Positions 25,015 through 33,759 are shown, numbered from the stretch's first letter. The stretch is 56,708 nt of DNA from Bacteroidales bacterium (GCA_011620595.1 WOYX01000019.1:1-56708), one strand, 5' to 3'. Numbers and translations are program-made. Notes: generated from the letters alone by a model not told the origin.

Positions 25015-25638
25015 CTATTGGTTCTGTTTGACGAAATATGCCACCTTTTCTATGGAGGTGATCATGTCATACTCCTCAAGATACACATTATCAGGCACAT
25101 TCAGCGGCATGGTTGTAAAGTTCATTATTCCCCTGATGCCGTTGCTGACCAGCATCTCCGTCACTGTTACCGCCTGTTCCGTCGGCACCGCAAGAACGGC
25201 TATGGCAATGTCGAGCTCAGGCTTGAGCCTCCTGAACTGATCAATATGCCAGCAACGCACTCCGGCAATGACCTTGTCTACCTTCTGCTGATCCACATCG
25301 AAAGCTGCAACAACGTTCATGCTGGTTCGCCTGCCCATGAAATAGCCTGTTATTGCCCTGCCCAGGTTTCCCATACCGATAATGGCCACATTAAGCTCAT
25401 CAGGAGGGTCAATAATGACTCCAATGGCTTTTATAAGTTCCCTGATGTCATATCCCTTGCGCATGACGCTGCCATAACCTATCAGCATAAGGTCGCGTCT
25501 GACCTGCACTGCTGTAATGTGAAGCATAGCCGCAAGCTCATGAGAAAAGACATAGCTGCGGTTACCCTGAAGTGTGGCTGTCAGCACACGTCTGTACTGG
25601 CTCAGCCGTTCAACTGTTTTTCCCGGTAGTGTTTTCAT
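25015..25638 (-). CDS. rex: Redox-sensing transcriptional repressor Rex
   Basis: 207 residues, a normal Rex. The N-terminal winged helix (LAAMLHITAVQVRRDL) contacts DNA and the Rossmann NADH domain begins with VAIIGMGNLGRAITGY (GxGxxGxA). The C-terminal domain-swap helix is at the end. Rex releases DNA when NADH is high. It sits between the hybrid kinase (29-bp overlap) and the RibF-like gene (10-bp gap) in the hydrogenase operon. A good Rex operator is present at 33412-33429 upstream of the first gene hydC, so autoregulation of the whole operon is likely. Confidence 0.95.
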   Translation of the reverse strand: MKTLPGKTVERLSQYRRVLTATLQGNRSYVFSHELAAMLHITAVQVRRDLMLIGYGSVMRKGYDIRELIKAIGVIIDPPDELNVAIIGMGNLGRAITGYFMGRRTSMNVVAAFDVDQQKVDKVIAGVRCWHIDQFRRLKPELDIAIAVLAVPTEQAVTVTEMLVSNGIRGIMNFTTMPLNVPDNVYLEEYDMITSIEKVAYFVKQNQ

Positions 25639-26782
25639 TCTGGGATTGAATATTTGTTACCTGCATCTTTGGAATAATCACCTTGAATACCGATCCTCTC
25701 TCAGGTTCACTTGTCACCTCTATAACGCCGTGGTAGAGCTCAACCACCTTTTTGACAATGGAGAGTCCAAGTCCGCTGCCGCTGATGTTGCGTGTCTTTT
25801 CATTCTTTATGCGTGAAAACTCCTCAAACAGCATTTCACGCTCATCTGCATTCATCCCGATACCGGTGTCAGCAACAGAGATGGTAAAGTCATCCTCGCT
25901 GCAATCAACCGTGACAGTCACTGTGCCTCCGTTCCGGTTATACTTCACTGCATTGGATATTAGGTTATTGAGGATAATCTCAAAGTCGTTCGGGTCAGCC
26001 CATATCTTACCGCAGCGCCGTATGTCGGTATTGAACCCGATATCCTTGTGAATGGCGTAAGGGCTCACGGTAACGATTGCCATCGAGACCAAGTCTTTCA
26101 GGTTGATTTCCTGCATGTTTTCAAGGTGTCTTTCGAAGCTGACCTTGGTAAAATCGAGCAGATCCATAATCAGGTTGCGCATGCTCTCTATACGCTGCAG
26201 TGATCTCTCCACGGCAGAGGCATAGTCATCAAGGGAGTTGCCAAGCTGTCTCTCCTGCATCAGCCTGAGGTAACCTTCTATCGCGTTCAGCGGAGCCTTC
26301 AGCTCGTGAGAGAGCACCGAAAGAAACTGGAATCTGACCTTCCTGCCCTCAACCTTGAGAGTATTTGTTATCCTCCTGAGATATAGCTGTTTGGTTATCT
26401 GTTCGATGGATGTCTTCAGCTCCTGTGGGGTAAACGGCTTGGGGATGAAGTCTATGGCTCCGTCATTATGAGCCCTGACCGCCACATCGATCGAGGCGTA
26501 TGAGGTTATCATCGCAACCACTATGTCGAGGTTTTTCTTCCTCACATATTCAAGCACCTCCACTCCCTGTATGCCCGGCAGCTTATTGTCGAGCAGCATT
26601 ATGTCAGGCATGTCGCGGTCAATGATTTCGATTCCCTCCTCACCCGTTGCTGCCTCAAGTATTGAGAATGTATAATCTTCATCCATGAAGGGGTAGGTGA
26701 CATGGAAATTGCCGAGTATCCTGGCAACGCCTGACCTGATGCCGGATTCATCATCAACAACAAGAACCTTTAGTTGTGCCAT
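25610..26782 (-). CDS. Receiver-histidine kinase hybrid
   Basis: 390 residues. An N-terminal receiver domain (Asp10/11, phospho-acceptor Asp65 in IMLLDNKLPG, Lys115) is followed by a short linker and a HisKA/HATPase kinase. The H-box is SVLSHELKAPLNAIEGYL (His159), the N-box NNLISNAVKYN, with G-boxes VADTGIGM and GSGLGLSIV. There is no membrane segment, so it is cytoplasmic and its input is phosphorylation of the receiver. It follows a lone receiver protein by 2 bp and the sensory hydrogenase-kinase further upstream, so a phosphorelay from the H-cluster sensor through these receivers is plausible. No DNA-binding output domain is present. Confidence 0.92.
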   Translation of the reverse strand: MAQLKVLVVDDESGIRSGVARILGNFHVTYPFMDEDYTFSILEAATGEEGIEIIDRDMPDIMLLDNKLPGIQGVEVLEYVRKKNLDIVVAMITSYASIDVAVRAHNDGAIDFIPKPFTPQELKTSIEQITKQLYLRRITNTLKVEGRKVRFQFLSVLSHELKAPLNAIEGYLRLMQERQLGNSLDDYASAVERSLQRIESMRNLIMDLLDFTKVSFERHLENMQEINLKDLVSMAIVTVSPYAIHKDIGFNTDIRRCGKIWADPNDFEIILNNLISNAVKYNRNGGTVTVTVDCSEDDFTISVADTGIGMNADEREMLFEEFSRIKNEKTRNISGSGLGLSIVKKVVELYHGVIEVTSEPERGSVFKVIIPKMQVTNIQSQNENTTGKNS

Positions 26783-26784
26783 GA

Positions 26785-27180
26785 TTATATTTTAAGGAGT
26801 TTTCTGATTTCCTGGTCAAGCTGTTCAGGTCTCACTCCCTTTTCGAGGTAGAGGTCAGCCCTTATCCATTCACGCTCCTGTTCGCTGTTCAGGCCAAATG
26901 ATACTCCGGTCTCCCGTGCCACCGCCGTGGCAAGTATCACCGGCACCTCCGGGTATTTTCGCTTCAGTTTGTAACAGAGGATAAATCCGCTGTCGTCACT
27001 CTCCATCATAAGGTCAAAGACAGCTATGTCAGGTTTCATTTTCAATATCACCTGTTCGGCCTCCGCCTGGCTCTCCACGGCCACAACCTCGTACCCGGCC
27101 TTGCGAAGGTAAAAGGCAACCTGGAAAAGGTAATCGGGATCATCATCGGCAATCAGGACCGTGTAATTGTTCTTTACCAT
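26785..27180 (-). CDS. Single-domain response regulator
   Basis: 131 residues, one receiver domain only. It has the acidic pocket ADDDPD (about 11-16), a phospho-acceptor Asp56 in IAVFDLMME and a Lys in LYLEKG. An insertion around 85-105 (ARETGVSFGLNSEQEREW) is longer than in CheY. It lies 53 bp after the sensory hydrogenase-kinase and 2 bp before the receiver-kinase hybrid, so it is the obvious phosphate shuttle between them. No output domain. Confidence 0.9.
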   Translation of the reverse strand: MVKNNYTVLIADDDPDYLFQVAFYLRKAGYEVVAVESQAEAEQVILKMKPDIAVFDLMMESDDSGFILCYKLKRKYPEVPVILATAVARETGVSFGLNSEQEREWIRADLYLEKGVRPEQLDQEIRKLLKI

Positions 27181-27233
27181 ATCATTTTTGTTTTCTTTAT
27201 ATCTTTCTGATTATGTGTATCAGCAGGCATCGG

Positions 27234-29198
27234 CTATTCGGGTCTTCTGGGGAGAATTATCCTGAAGGTGGTACCCGTCGGGCCCTTTGAAGGATCATTG
27301 TTTGATTCAACGGTAATCTGGCCCTTATGCATCTTTACAATTCCGTAGGTTGTTGCCAGACCAAGTCCGGTTCCCTGTCCGAGCCCCTTGGTAGTGAAGA
27401 AGGGTTCGAATATCTTTGGCTTGTCCTCCTCAGCTATGCCGCTGCCAGTATCGGAAATGGTAAATGCAACATCGCTGACGCTGTCTTCAAGCCTTATCTC
27501 CAGTGTTCCGCCGCCGGGCATGGCATCTATGGCATTCTTGAACAGGTTGGTAAGCACCTGCGTCATCTGCTCAGCATCTATCGCCGCTTCCGGATTTGTA
27601 GTGCGGTCAACAACCACTGCACTGATATTCTCCGGGAAGACCACACCTGCCACACTGTTCTCAGTCAGTTTTCTGATGTCAATATACTCATGGTTCAACT
27701 GGTTTTTCCTGGCAAAATTGAGCAATCCTCCCACGATCTTCTTGCAACGGGCCGCCTGTTCCACTATCAGTCTGAGATCTGCACTCACCGGATCATCGGG
27801 TTTGCACTCCTCGAGCAGGATATTGCTGTACATGATAACCACTCCCAGTGGGTTATTCAGTTCATGGGCTATGCCGGCCGAGAGCTGTCCCATGTGAGCG
27901 AGCTTCTCTGACTGCTTGAGGGCATTCTGCATGGTTGTGAGCTTGGCATTTGAGAGAGCCAGGTCCTGTACCGATTTGTGCAGTTTTTCGATGGTGTACG
28001 GGAGGCACATCTCCTCCTCGGCCAGTCCCTTGACGATTGCCAGTGCGTGGTCATAGCAAGTGTCATAGCCGCAGGCTCCGCAGTTAAGATGGTCCTTTTC
28101 AGTTACCTTGCCCATAGAGATCAGCACCTGCTGCACCTCTTCCTCTTCGGCTGACATCTGTCGCTTGTCATCAGGACGGAAGCGCGCGGAGAGGTCCAGT
28201 TTGATATAATCATCGATGTTGCCCTGCCACTCCGCTGTATCAAGGGCATCCATCTTCTCCTGTGCATAGCTGCTCACCAGGGCCCTGCGGTTATACTGTT
28301 TGCCGCCCCTGCTCATTCCGGGTCCCATGATGCAGCCTTCACAGCATAGTAGTTCAAGGTGCTGGCCGCCGATCATTCCCTCCTCAAACTCCCTGATGGC
28401 TTCCTGGAAGTCAATCCTCCCCTCCGCGGCTATGATATTGCCGGTGATGGCATCATCATTGACGCCGGCTGTCTGCAGGAGGCCCCTGGTAACAGGGAAG
28501 ATGGCGCCCCGGCCTCCCAGTGGCGGGTCAAATTCCGAAGGTGCGACACTTTCCGGAGTAATGCCCTGAGCGGCGAACATCTCTCTCAGTTCAAGGAATG
28601 TTATTGCTGCGTTGACCTCAGCGCTCTCTGCCTTTTTTGCCACGCAGGGCCCGATGAATACCACCTGCAGGTCGTCACCCTGTTTTTTGCGCATCACCCT
28701 GGTCATTGCCACCATCGGGGAGACCACCCTTATGAGATTTGGCGTCAGGTCAGGATGGTAGAACCTGATGAACGAGACAATGGCCGGACAGTCGGAGGAG
28801 ACGTAGTTCTTGTCGCCGGCTTCGTTGATGAGGCTGCGGTATCGGTGAGCCACGAGATCGGCTCCGAAGGAGACCTCCACAACATAGTCAAACCCCAGAG
28901 CCCTGATCATGCCAACCACCTTGCGGTAGTCGTTTACATCACCAAACTCAGCCGGGAAGCTGGGAGCCAGCAGGGCTGCCTTTTTCCCCGGTCTCTCAAG
29001 CACCTTGTTTACCAGGTCAACGGTGTTGACGAACACCTTTGCGCCCTGGCTGCATACCTTGGTGCAGTTGCCGCATGCCACACACCTTTCAGTAATGACC
29101 TCTGCCTGCCCTCCCACTATCCGTATGGCTCTTGCGGGACACTCCCTGACACAGGTATAGCATGTGCGGCACAACTCCTTTATGGTATATACAAGCAT
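27234..29198 (-). CDS. Sensory [FeFe] hydrogenase-like protein fused to histidine kinase
   Basis: 654 residues. Order: two [4Fe-4S] ferredoxin motifs (Cys10/13/16/20 and 39/42/45/49); an H-cluster domain with SSDCPAI (Asp136-Cys137), GPCVAKKAE (Cys185) and LLCCEGCIMGPGM (Cys285/286, 289); an extra Fe-S domain LNCGACGYDTC with Cys398; then a kinase with QLSAGIAHELNNPLG (His445), NLFKNAIDAM and GTGLGLATTYG. The four H-cluster Cys are kept, but the proton-relay Cys before the first one is Asp. This matches the kinase-linked putative sensory hydrogenases (group C type). It would sense H2 or redox state and phosphorylate the next two gene products. It starts 14 bp after hydA. Confidence 0.92.
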   Translation of the reverse strand: MLVYTIKELCRTCYTCVRECPARAIRIVGGQAEVITERCVACGNCTKVCSQGAKVFVNTVDLVNKVLERPGKKAALLAPSFPAEFGDVNDYRKVVGMIRALGFDYVVEVSFGADLVAHRYRSLINEAGDKNYVSSDCPAIVSFIRFYHPDLTPNLIRVVSPMVAMTRVMRKKQGDDLQVVFIGPCVAKKAESAEVNAAITFLELREMFAAQGITPESVAPSEFDPPLGGRGAIFPVTRGLLQTAGVNDDAITGNIIAAEGRIDFQEAIREFEEGMIGGQHLELLCCEGCIMGPGMSRGGKQYNRRALVSSYAQEKMDALDTAEWQGNIDDYIKLDLSARFRPDDKRQMSAEEEEVQQVLISMGKVTEKDHLNCGACGYDTCYDHALAIVKGLAEEEMCLPYTIEKLHKSVQDLALSNAKLTTMQNALKQSEKLAHMGQLSAGIAHELNNPLGVVIMYSNILLEECKPDDPVSADLRLIVEQAARCKKIVGGLLNFARKNQLNHEYIDIRKLTENSVAGVVFPENISAVVVDRTTNPEAAIDAEQMTQVLTNLFKNAIDAMPGGGTLEIRLEDSVSDVAFTISDTGSGIAEEDKPKIFEPFFTTKGLGQGTGLGLATTYGIVKMHKGQITVESNNDPSKGPTGTTFRIILPRRPE

Positions 29199-29212
29199 AA
29201 TCCAGCCTCTTG

Positions 29213-30928
29213 TTAAAGTAATACCTCTCTCCTGTCAAAACGGGTATGAAACAGTCTCTTACCTGCGAGCTCCGGACACTCTTCAAAGACCTTGCCATAC
29301 AGTGCTGCCACCGATGCAGACTGTTCAGGACCGCGAACTGCCTCCTGGTCATTGGTCTGCCAGACAAACCTGGCACGCTGCCGCACTGCCTCGCGTGTGC
29401 CTGCAGGCTGCATCCCTCCCCCGTTGACGCAGCCGCCGGGACATGCCATCACCTCAATCAGGTCATAAACAGTACCGCCGTCGAGCATCTGTCTCAACTT
29501 CTCAAACCCCTTCATGCCGTCAACCACGGCCACGGAGCAGGTTACACCCCCCGCTGTCACGGTAGCCTCCCTGAATGAGCCGGCTGCACGCAGCTTTTTG
29601 GCTGCCAGCCGGTCTGCCTCCCTGTTGCCCGTCTTCAGGAAAAGAGAACGGACTACTGCCTCTGTTATTCCGCCTGCAGTCTCCGCCATCAGGGAAGCAG
29701 CACTGCGGAGCCCCATGGGTTCATCGGCTGCTTCAGGAGAGATGCCGGAGACGTCGATGCCGTAAAGTACTATCAGACGTGTCAGCTCCCTGACGGTAAG
29801 GACGGTGTCTATGTCACTGATTCCCTTTCTTGTCATGCTGTCACGGCGTGCTTCGAACTTCATGGCAGTACAGGGGGTGACAGAGACGGTGTAAACCCTC
29901 TTGCGGTCATCATCAGGCAGGACTGCGGATTTGATTATAGCTCCCGATATCTGTTGCGGTGTCTTCAGGGTGGAGAGCATGGACAGGAGCTGCGGGTAAA
30001 ACTGTTCGCAGTATTTTACCCACGCGGGGCAGGCTGAGACTATCAGGTTTCTCTTTTCACCGCTCTCCTGGCGCCGTACGATTTCGTCTGCCAGCTCTGT
30101 TATGAGTATGTCGGTTCCTGTACCTGAGAGAAAGACCTTATTGAATCCTATCTTCCTGAGTACGGCATTCAGCACCCTGTCAAAATCGCGGTTGTACTTC
30201 ACGCCCAGCTCCCCTGCCAGGGCCCACGGCACCAGTGGTGAGTACTGAATGACTCGTATAACATTGTCGCTGCTCAGTTGCTCCTGCACCTCAGAGAGGT
30301 AATGCTTCTCATGGAGGGCTCCCGTGGGACACACAAGCACACACTGACCGCAGTGGATGCAGCTCGAGAAGTTGAAGTCGCGGTCCATTGCCGGTCCTAC
30401 ATGGGTGGTGCTGCCCCTGCCTATGAAATCAATGGAAGTTGCAGTTATAACCTCCTCACACACTCTGATGCATCTGCCGCAGAGGATGCACTTTGACAGT
30501 TCGCGGACGATGGCCGGGCTCGACTGGTCGCGGCGTTGTTTTATCTTGCTTCCCCGTATCCGTCGCTCACGTACCTGCAACTGATCGGCCAGCCTCTGAA
30601 GCTCACAGTCAAGATTGCGTTCGCAGTAGAGACAGTCATCAGGATGGTTTGCCAGCAGCAGTTCCACAATGGTCTTCCTGGCCCTGATCACACGCGGTGA
30701 ATGGGTGCGGATCTTCATCCACTCTTCAACGGGTGCCGAGCACGCGGTGACAAGACGGTCACGGCCCTCCACCTCCACCACGCACATCCGGCAGGCACCG
30801 GTTGGAGTGAACTCCGCCATACGGCAGAGCGTCGGTATCATGATGCCGTTGCGGTTGAGGGCAGAGAGGATGGTCTCGCCCTTCTCGGCCCTGATGCTCC
30901 TGTTATTTACTTCAATTGTGAATTGCAT
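29213..30928 (-). CDS. [FeFe] hydrogenase subunit HydA-like, trimeric NAD-linked type
   Basis: 571 residues. Domains: [2Fe-2S] (Cys35/46/49/63), His-ligated [4Fe-4S] (His95, Cys99/102/108), two [4Fe-4S] (147/150/153/157 and 190/193/196/200), the H domain and a small-subunit-like tail. All four H-cluster Cys are kept (300, 353, 496, 500). However the proton-relay Cys is Ala299 (VSACPAW instead of SCCPAW), the Met of MPC is Thr351, and the conserved Lys three residues after Cys353 is Met356. With hydB and hydC it looks like the NADH-linked or bifurcating enzyme of HydABC, but these changes may make it slow, biased or sensory. It starts 3 bp after hydB. Cytoplasmic. Confidence 0.88.
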   Translation of the reverse strand: MQFTIEVNNRSIRAEKGETILSALNRNGIMIPTLCRMAEFTPTGACRMCVVEVEGRDRLVTACSAPVEEWMKIRTHSPRVIRARKTIVELLLANHPDDCLYCERNLDCELQRLADQLQVRERRIRGSKIKQRRDQSSPAIVRELSKCILCGRCIRVCEEVITATSIDFIGRGSTTHVGPAMDRDFNFSSCIHCGQCVLVCPTGALHEKHYLSEVQEQLSSDNVIRVIQYSPLVPWALAGELGVKYNRDFDRVLNAVLRKIGFNKVFLSGTGTDILITELADEIVRRQESGEKRNLIVSACPAWVKYCEQFYPQLLSMLSTLKTPQQISGAIIKSAVLPDDDRKRVYTVSVTPCTAMKFEARRDSMTRKGISDIDTVLTVRELTRLIVLYGIDVSGISPEAADEPMGLRSAASLMAETAGGITEAVVRSLFLKTGNREADRLAAKKLRAAGSFREATVTAGGVTCSVAVVDGMKGFEKLRQMLDGGTVYDLIEVMACPGGCVNGGGMQPAGTREAVRQRARFVWQTNDQEAVRGPEQSASVAALYGKVFEECPELAGKRLFHTRFDRREVLL

Positions 30929-30931
30929 TTT

Positions 30932-32881
30932 CTATTTTACTGTCACTGCGCTGAACTTACATACATCATAACATATTCCGCAGCCTATGCACTTGTCCTC
31001 TACAATGAAGAAAGGCTGCAGCCTCGTACCGTATATGGCATTAACGGGGCACCGTGCGGCACAAACCGTGCATCCTGTGCACTTGTCCACATCTATGCTG
31101 AAGGTTCTGAGGCCGCGGCATACATTGGCACGGCAGCGGCGATCAAAGATATGCTCCTCGAACTCCTCACGGAAGTTAGCCAGGGCGCTGATGAACGGGT
31201 TGGGCGCCGTCTGTCCGAGGCCGCAGAGTGAGGTATCCTTCATTACGGTGGCGATGGTTTCGAGCTGCATCACCCCCTTGAACCTTTCCAGTGTGGCGTT
31301 GGAGTCTTCACTATGCGGCTTGCGAATTATGTTTTCGAGTATCCCCAGCATCCGCCCGGTACCTTCCCGGCAAGGAATGCACTTGCCGCAGCTCTCATTG
31401 TGAATGAACTCCATGAAATATCTTACAAAGTCCACTAAACAGGTAGTCTCATCAATGACTACGAGTCCTCCGGAGCCCATGGCAATGCCATTTTCCCTGA
31501 GAGTCTCATAGTCAACAGGCAGGTCCAGCATCTCAGAGGTGATGAAGGTGCCGGAGGGTCCGCCTATCTGCAGTGCCTTGAACTCACGTCCATCCCTGAT
31601 ACCGTCGGCGATGCCCTCCACTATGGTTCTGAAGGTTGTTCCCATCTCCACCTCTATCAGTCCGGTATACCTGCCCCGTCCGGACAGGGAGAACAGCTTT
31701 GTGCCCCTGCTCTCAGCCGTTCCCAGGCCGCGGAACCAATCCGGGCCGTGTGACATTATGAGCGGAACGTTCATCAGCGTCTCCACATTGTTTATCACCG
31801 TCGGCTTACCATAGAGACCGCTGGAGGTGGGATAGGGCGGCTTGAGCTCTGGCATGCCTCGTTTGCCTTCCAGGCTGCCTATCAGTGCGGTCTCCTCGCC
31901 ACAAACGAAGGCACCGGCCTCCTCCCTTATCACTATGTCGAGGTTATAACCGCTGCCGAGTATGTTGTAACCTATGATACCGTAACCGCGGGCAGCTTCG
32001 ACAGCCTTTCTCAGTCGCGACAGCGGATAAGGCGAGTCAGCCTTGAAGTAAACAGTTGCAAGTGAGGCACCGATGGCATAGGATGCAATGCATATTCCTT
32101 CTACCAGCCTGTGGGGATCGCCTTCCAGGACTGACCTGTCAGTGTAGGAACCGGGGTCACTCTCCCTGGCATTGCATATCAGGTACCTGTTATCAGAAGG
32201 GGAGTTGAGGGCATACTTCCACTTGAGACCGGTGACAAAGCCACCGCCGCTGCGTCCGCGCAGCCCGCTGCGTTCAACAATGTCGCACACTTCGGCCGGA
32301 GTATAACTGCGTATTGTTTTGAGGAACGACCTGTATCCGCCGCGTGCAATGAATTCCTCGATGCTCTCTGGGTCATAACAGCCACAGTTGCCCAGCACCA
32401 CTCTCTTCTGAAGTTTATAGAATGGCAACTCTTCCTGGAAGGGTATATCCGGCCAAGCCTCGAAGCCTCTGGAGCCCGACTGTGCCACGAGATCCTCCTC
32501 GGGCATGTCATTGTGAAAGGCACCGTTGAGCAGGGGCTCCACCTTATCTTCAGTGATATTGCGAAAGATGAGCCTGTTTTTGCCGGGCAGATGGATGCAC
32601 ACCATAGGTTCAAAGGCTGCCGGTCCGTGGCAGCCGGTCATTATCACGCTGCCGCCGGTTCCGGTTTCTTCCAGGTATTGCCTGACAGCCACGGCAGATC
32701 TGGCGCTGCCTGCAATAACGGCGGCTGATCCTGATGAGATATATATCACCGGCTGAGACGGCTTGTCGCGCCGAATCTCTGCCAGTCGTTTTTCGGTGGC
32801 CTCTGACAGGGTATCGGACCGGTACATCAGCACCTCCCGCAAGAGAAAATCCCTGGTTTCGTTATCGCTGCCGGCTCTCAT
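30932..32881 (-). CDS. HydB/NuoF-like flavin subunit of trimeric hydrogenase
   Basis: 649 residues. Order: thioredoxin-like N-terminal domain, FMN/NAD(H) domain, a SLBB-like region, the [4Fe-4S] site ESCGKCIPCREGT (Cys498/501/504 with Cys553), and two C-terminal [4Fe-4S] motifs (601-611, 631-641). It would pass electrons between NADH and HydA. The N-terminal [2Fe-2S] domain has lost its ligands (ISSGSAAVIAG and TGCHGPAAFEP; only Cys84 remains at an expected position). The flavin motifs are changed too: GRSGGGFVTGLKW where GRGGxGFPTG is usual, and CNARESDPG where CNADEGDPG is usual. Overlaps hydC by 4 bp. An atypical member of the family. Confidence 0.9.
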   Translation of the reverse strand: MRAGSDNETRDFLLREVLMYRSDTLSEATEKRLAEIRRDKPSQPVIYISSGSAAVIAGSARSAVAVRQYLEETGTGGSVIMTGCHGPAAFEPMVCIHLPGKNRLIFRNITEDKVEPLLNGAFHNDMPEEDLVAQSGSRGFEAWPDIPFQEELPFYKLQKRVVLGNCGCYDPESIEEFIARGGYRSFLKTIRSYTPAEVCDIVERSGLRGRSGGGFVTGLKWKYALNSPSDNRYLICNARESDPGSYTDRSVLEGDPHRLVEGICIASYAIGASLATVYFKADSPYPLSRLRKAVEAARGYGIIGYNILGSGYNLDIVIREEAGAFVCGEETALIGSLEGKRGMPELKPPYPTSSGLYGKPTVINNVETLMNVPLIMSHGPDWFRGLGTAESRGTKLFSLSGRGRYTGLIEVEMGTTFRTIVEGIADGIRDGREFKALQIGGPSGTFITSEMLDLPVDYETLRENGIAMGSGGLVVIDETTCLVDFVRYFMEFIHNESCGKCIPCREGTGRMLGILENIIRKPHSEDSNATLERFKGVMQLETIATVMKDTSLCGLGQTAPNPFISALANFREEFEEHIFDRRCRANVCRGLRTFSIDVDKCTGCTVCAARCPVNAIYGTRLQPFFIVEDKCIGCGICYDVCKFSAVTVK

Positions 32882-33345
32882 TTCAGGTCTGCCACTGCTT
32901 TTAGTTTTGTAATCATCTCAGGTATATCCTCAGCCCTGACATGAGTGCGGAATTCGTCACCCACCATTACTATCGGTCCATCATTGCAGCCTCCCATGCA
33001 GGAGGTGAGCTCATAGCTGAACCTGCCGTCGCGGGTGGTCTGACCAGGCTCTATACCCAGGGCCTCCCTTACGGCAGTTATCACCGCCGAGGAGCCGTTG
33101 ATGAAACAGGTGGTGCCATTGCAGATGCGCAGGTGAACCTTGCCGCAGGGATAGAACCTGAACCTGTCGTAAAAGGTTGCCAGACCATAAATCTTGGTGG
33201 TTGACATCCGCAGAAAACTGCCTATCCTGACCATCGCCTCCTCGGAGAGATACCCCTCGGCCAGCTGTATATCCTGAAGGATAGGTATCAGGCTCTCATG
33301 ATGCCCCTCCATGTAATGACTCAGAACCTCCTCTATTTTGCTCAT
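32878..33345 (-). CDS. HydC/NuoE-like [2Fe-2S] subunit of trimeric hydrogenase
   Basis: 155 residues, a typical NuoE/HydC. The helical N-terminal part is followed by a thioredoxin-like domain with four [2Fe-2S] ligands in RICNGTTCFING and LTSCMGGCNDGP (Cx4C...Cx3C). It is the first gene of the long hydrogenase operon. Its promoter and a Rex operator lie just upstream. The ATGA overlap with hydB couples translation. Unlike HydB's N-terminal domain, its cluster ligands are all present. Confidence 0.93.
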   Translation of the reverse strand: MSKIEEVLSHYMEGHHESLIPILQDIQLAEGYLSEEAMVRIGSFLRMSTTKIYGLATFYDRFRFYPCGKVHLRICNGTTCFINGSSAVITAVREALGIEPGQTTRDGRFSYELTSCMGGCNDGPIVMVGDEFRTHVRAEDIPEMITKLKAVADLK

Positions 33346-33376
33346 TGTTAAAAAACTCTGACTTTTAGGCTAATCA

Positions 33377-33409
33377 CAAAGCTAGAAAATTTTATTGTTA
33401 ATACAAAAA
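33377..33409 (-). promoter_or_regulatory. Promoter of the hydCBA operon
   Basis: On the minus strand TTTTTG (33404-33409), 19 bp, then TAGCTTTG (33377-33384): a near-ideal Bacteroidota promoter, about 32 bp upstream of the hydC ATG. The Rex operator abuts its upstream box. Confidence 0.75.
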
Positions 33410-33411
33410 CA

Positions 33412-33429
33412 TTGTTATTATATTAACAA
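33412..33429. promoter_or_regulatory. Rex operator in the hydC / ferredoxin divergent gap
   Basis: TTGTTATTATATTAACAA is an 18-bp palindrome with perfect TTGTTA / TAACAA arms and one mismatch inside, matching the Rex operator pattern known in anaerobes. It lies 2 bp from the upstream box of the hydC promoter and about 25 bp before the TTG of the divergent promoter. rex is in the hydC operon, so a redox feedback loop is expected. A further half-like TTGTTAAT at 33395-33402 lies inside the hydC promoter spacer. Confidence 0.75.
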
Positions 33430-33453
33430 ATAATAGCCAAACAACGAGTTCCA

Positions 33454-33487
33454 TTGCTATGTCGAATAGAAATTTATTGTACTTTTG
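33454..33487 (+). promoter_or_regulatory. Promoter of the ferredoxin-sensor-phosphatase operon
   Basis: TTG at 33454-33456 and TACTTTTG at 33480-33487, 23 bp apart, slightly wider than usual. If correct, transcription starts near 33495, so the ferredoxin cannot begin at the TTG of 33454 and a later start is needed. Confidence 0.55.
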
Positions 33488-33513
33488 AGAAAGCATGTAA
33501 AAGACCGGAGCAG

Positions 33514-33759
33514 TTGGGTAAAACGCATGAAATAGAGATATGTCTTGGAAGCTCCTGTTTCTCAAGGGGTAACAGGGAGATGGTACAGGTCATCAGGAAT
33601 TATCTCAGAAGAAACCATCTTGATGACAAGGTTATGTTAAGGGGGGCGCGCTGCATGAACCATTGCAGTGAAGGTCCCTTTATTATTATCAATGGCAGGA
33701 GCTATACAGAGACCGGAGTTCAGGATATTGAGAAGATACTGGAGAAGGAGCTTATATGA
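33514..33759 (+). CDS. Thioredoxin-like [2Fe-2S] ferredoxin
   Basis: About 81 residues from TTG 33514, with GGAG 4 nt upstream (33507-33510). The frame is open further 5' to 33454, but that part overlaps a promoter and has no family similarity. The [2Fe-2S] ligands are EICLGSSCFSRG and GARCMNHCSEGP, the HydC/NuoE-type pattern without the helical N-terminal domain. It is the first gene of the plus-strand operon divergent from hydC and lies 28 bp before a sensory hydrogenase. It probably carries electrons between the trimer's NADH pool and that sensor, which is inference. Confidence 0.8.
   Translation: MGKTHEIEICLGSSCFSRGNREMVQVIRNYLRRNHLDDKVMLRGARCMNHCSEGPFIIINGRSYTETGVQDIEKILEKELI

Noticed and set aside
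28359-29216. 285-residue plus-strand frame opposite the sensory hydrogenase-kinase
   Set aside because: The minus strand encodes clear Fe-S and H-cluster motifs; the plus frame is a composition artefact.
33454-33513. N-terminal part of the ferredoxin frame
   Set aside because: This stretch overlaps a well-formed promoter (TTG / TACTTTTG) and has no family similarity; a TTG start at 33514 with GGAG is preferred.
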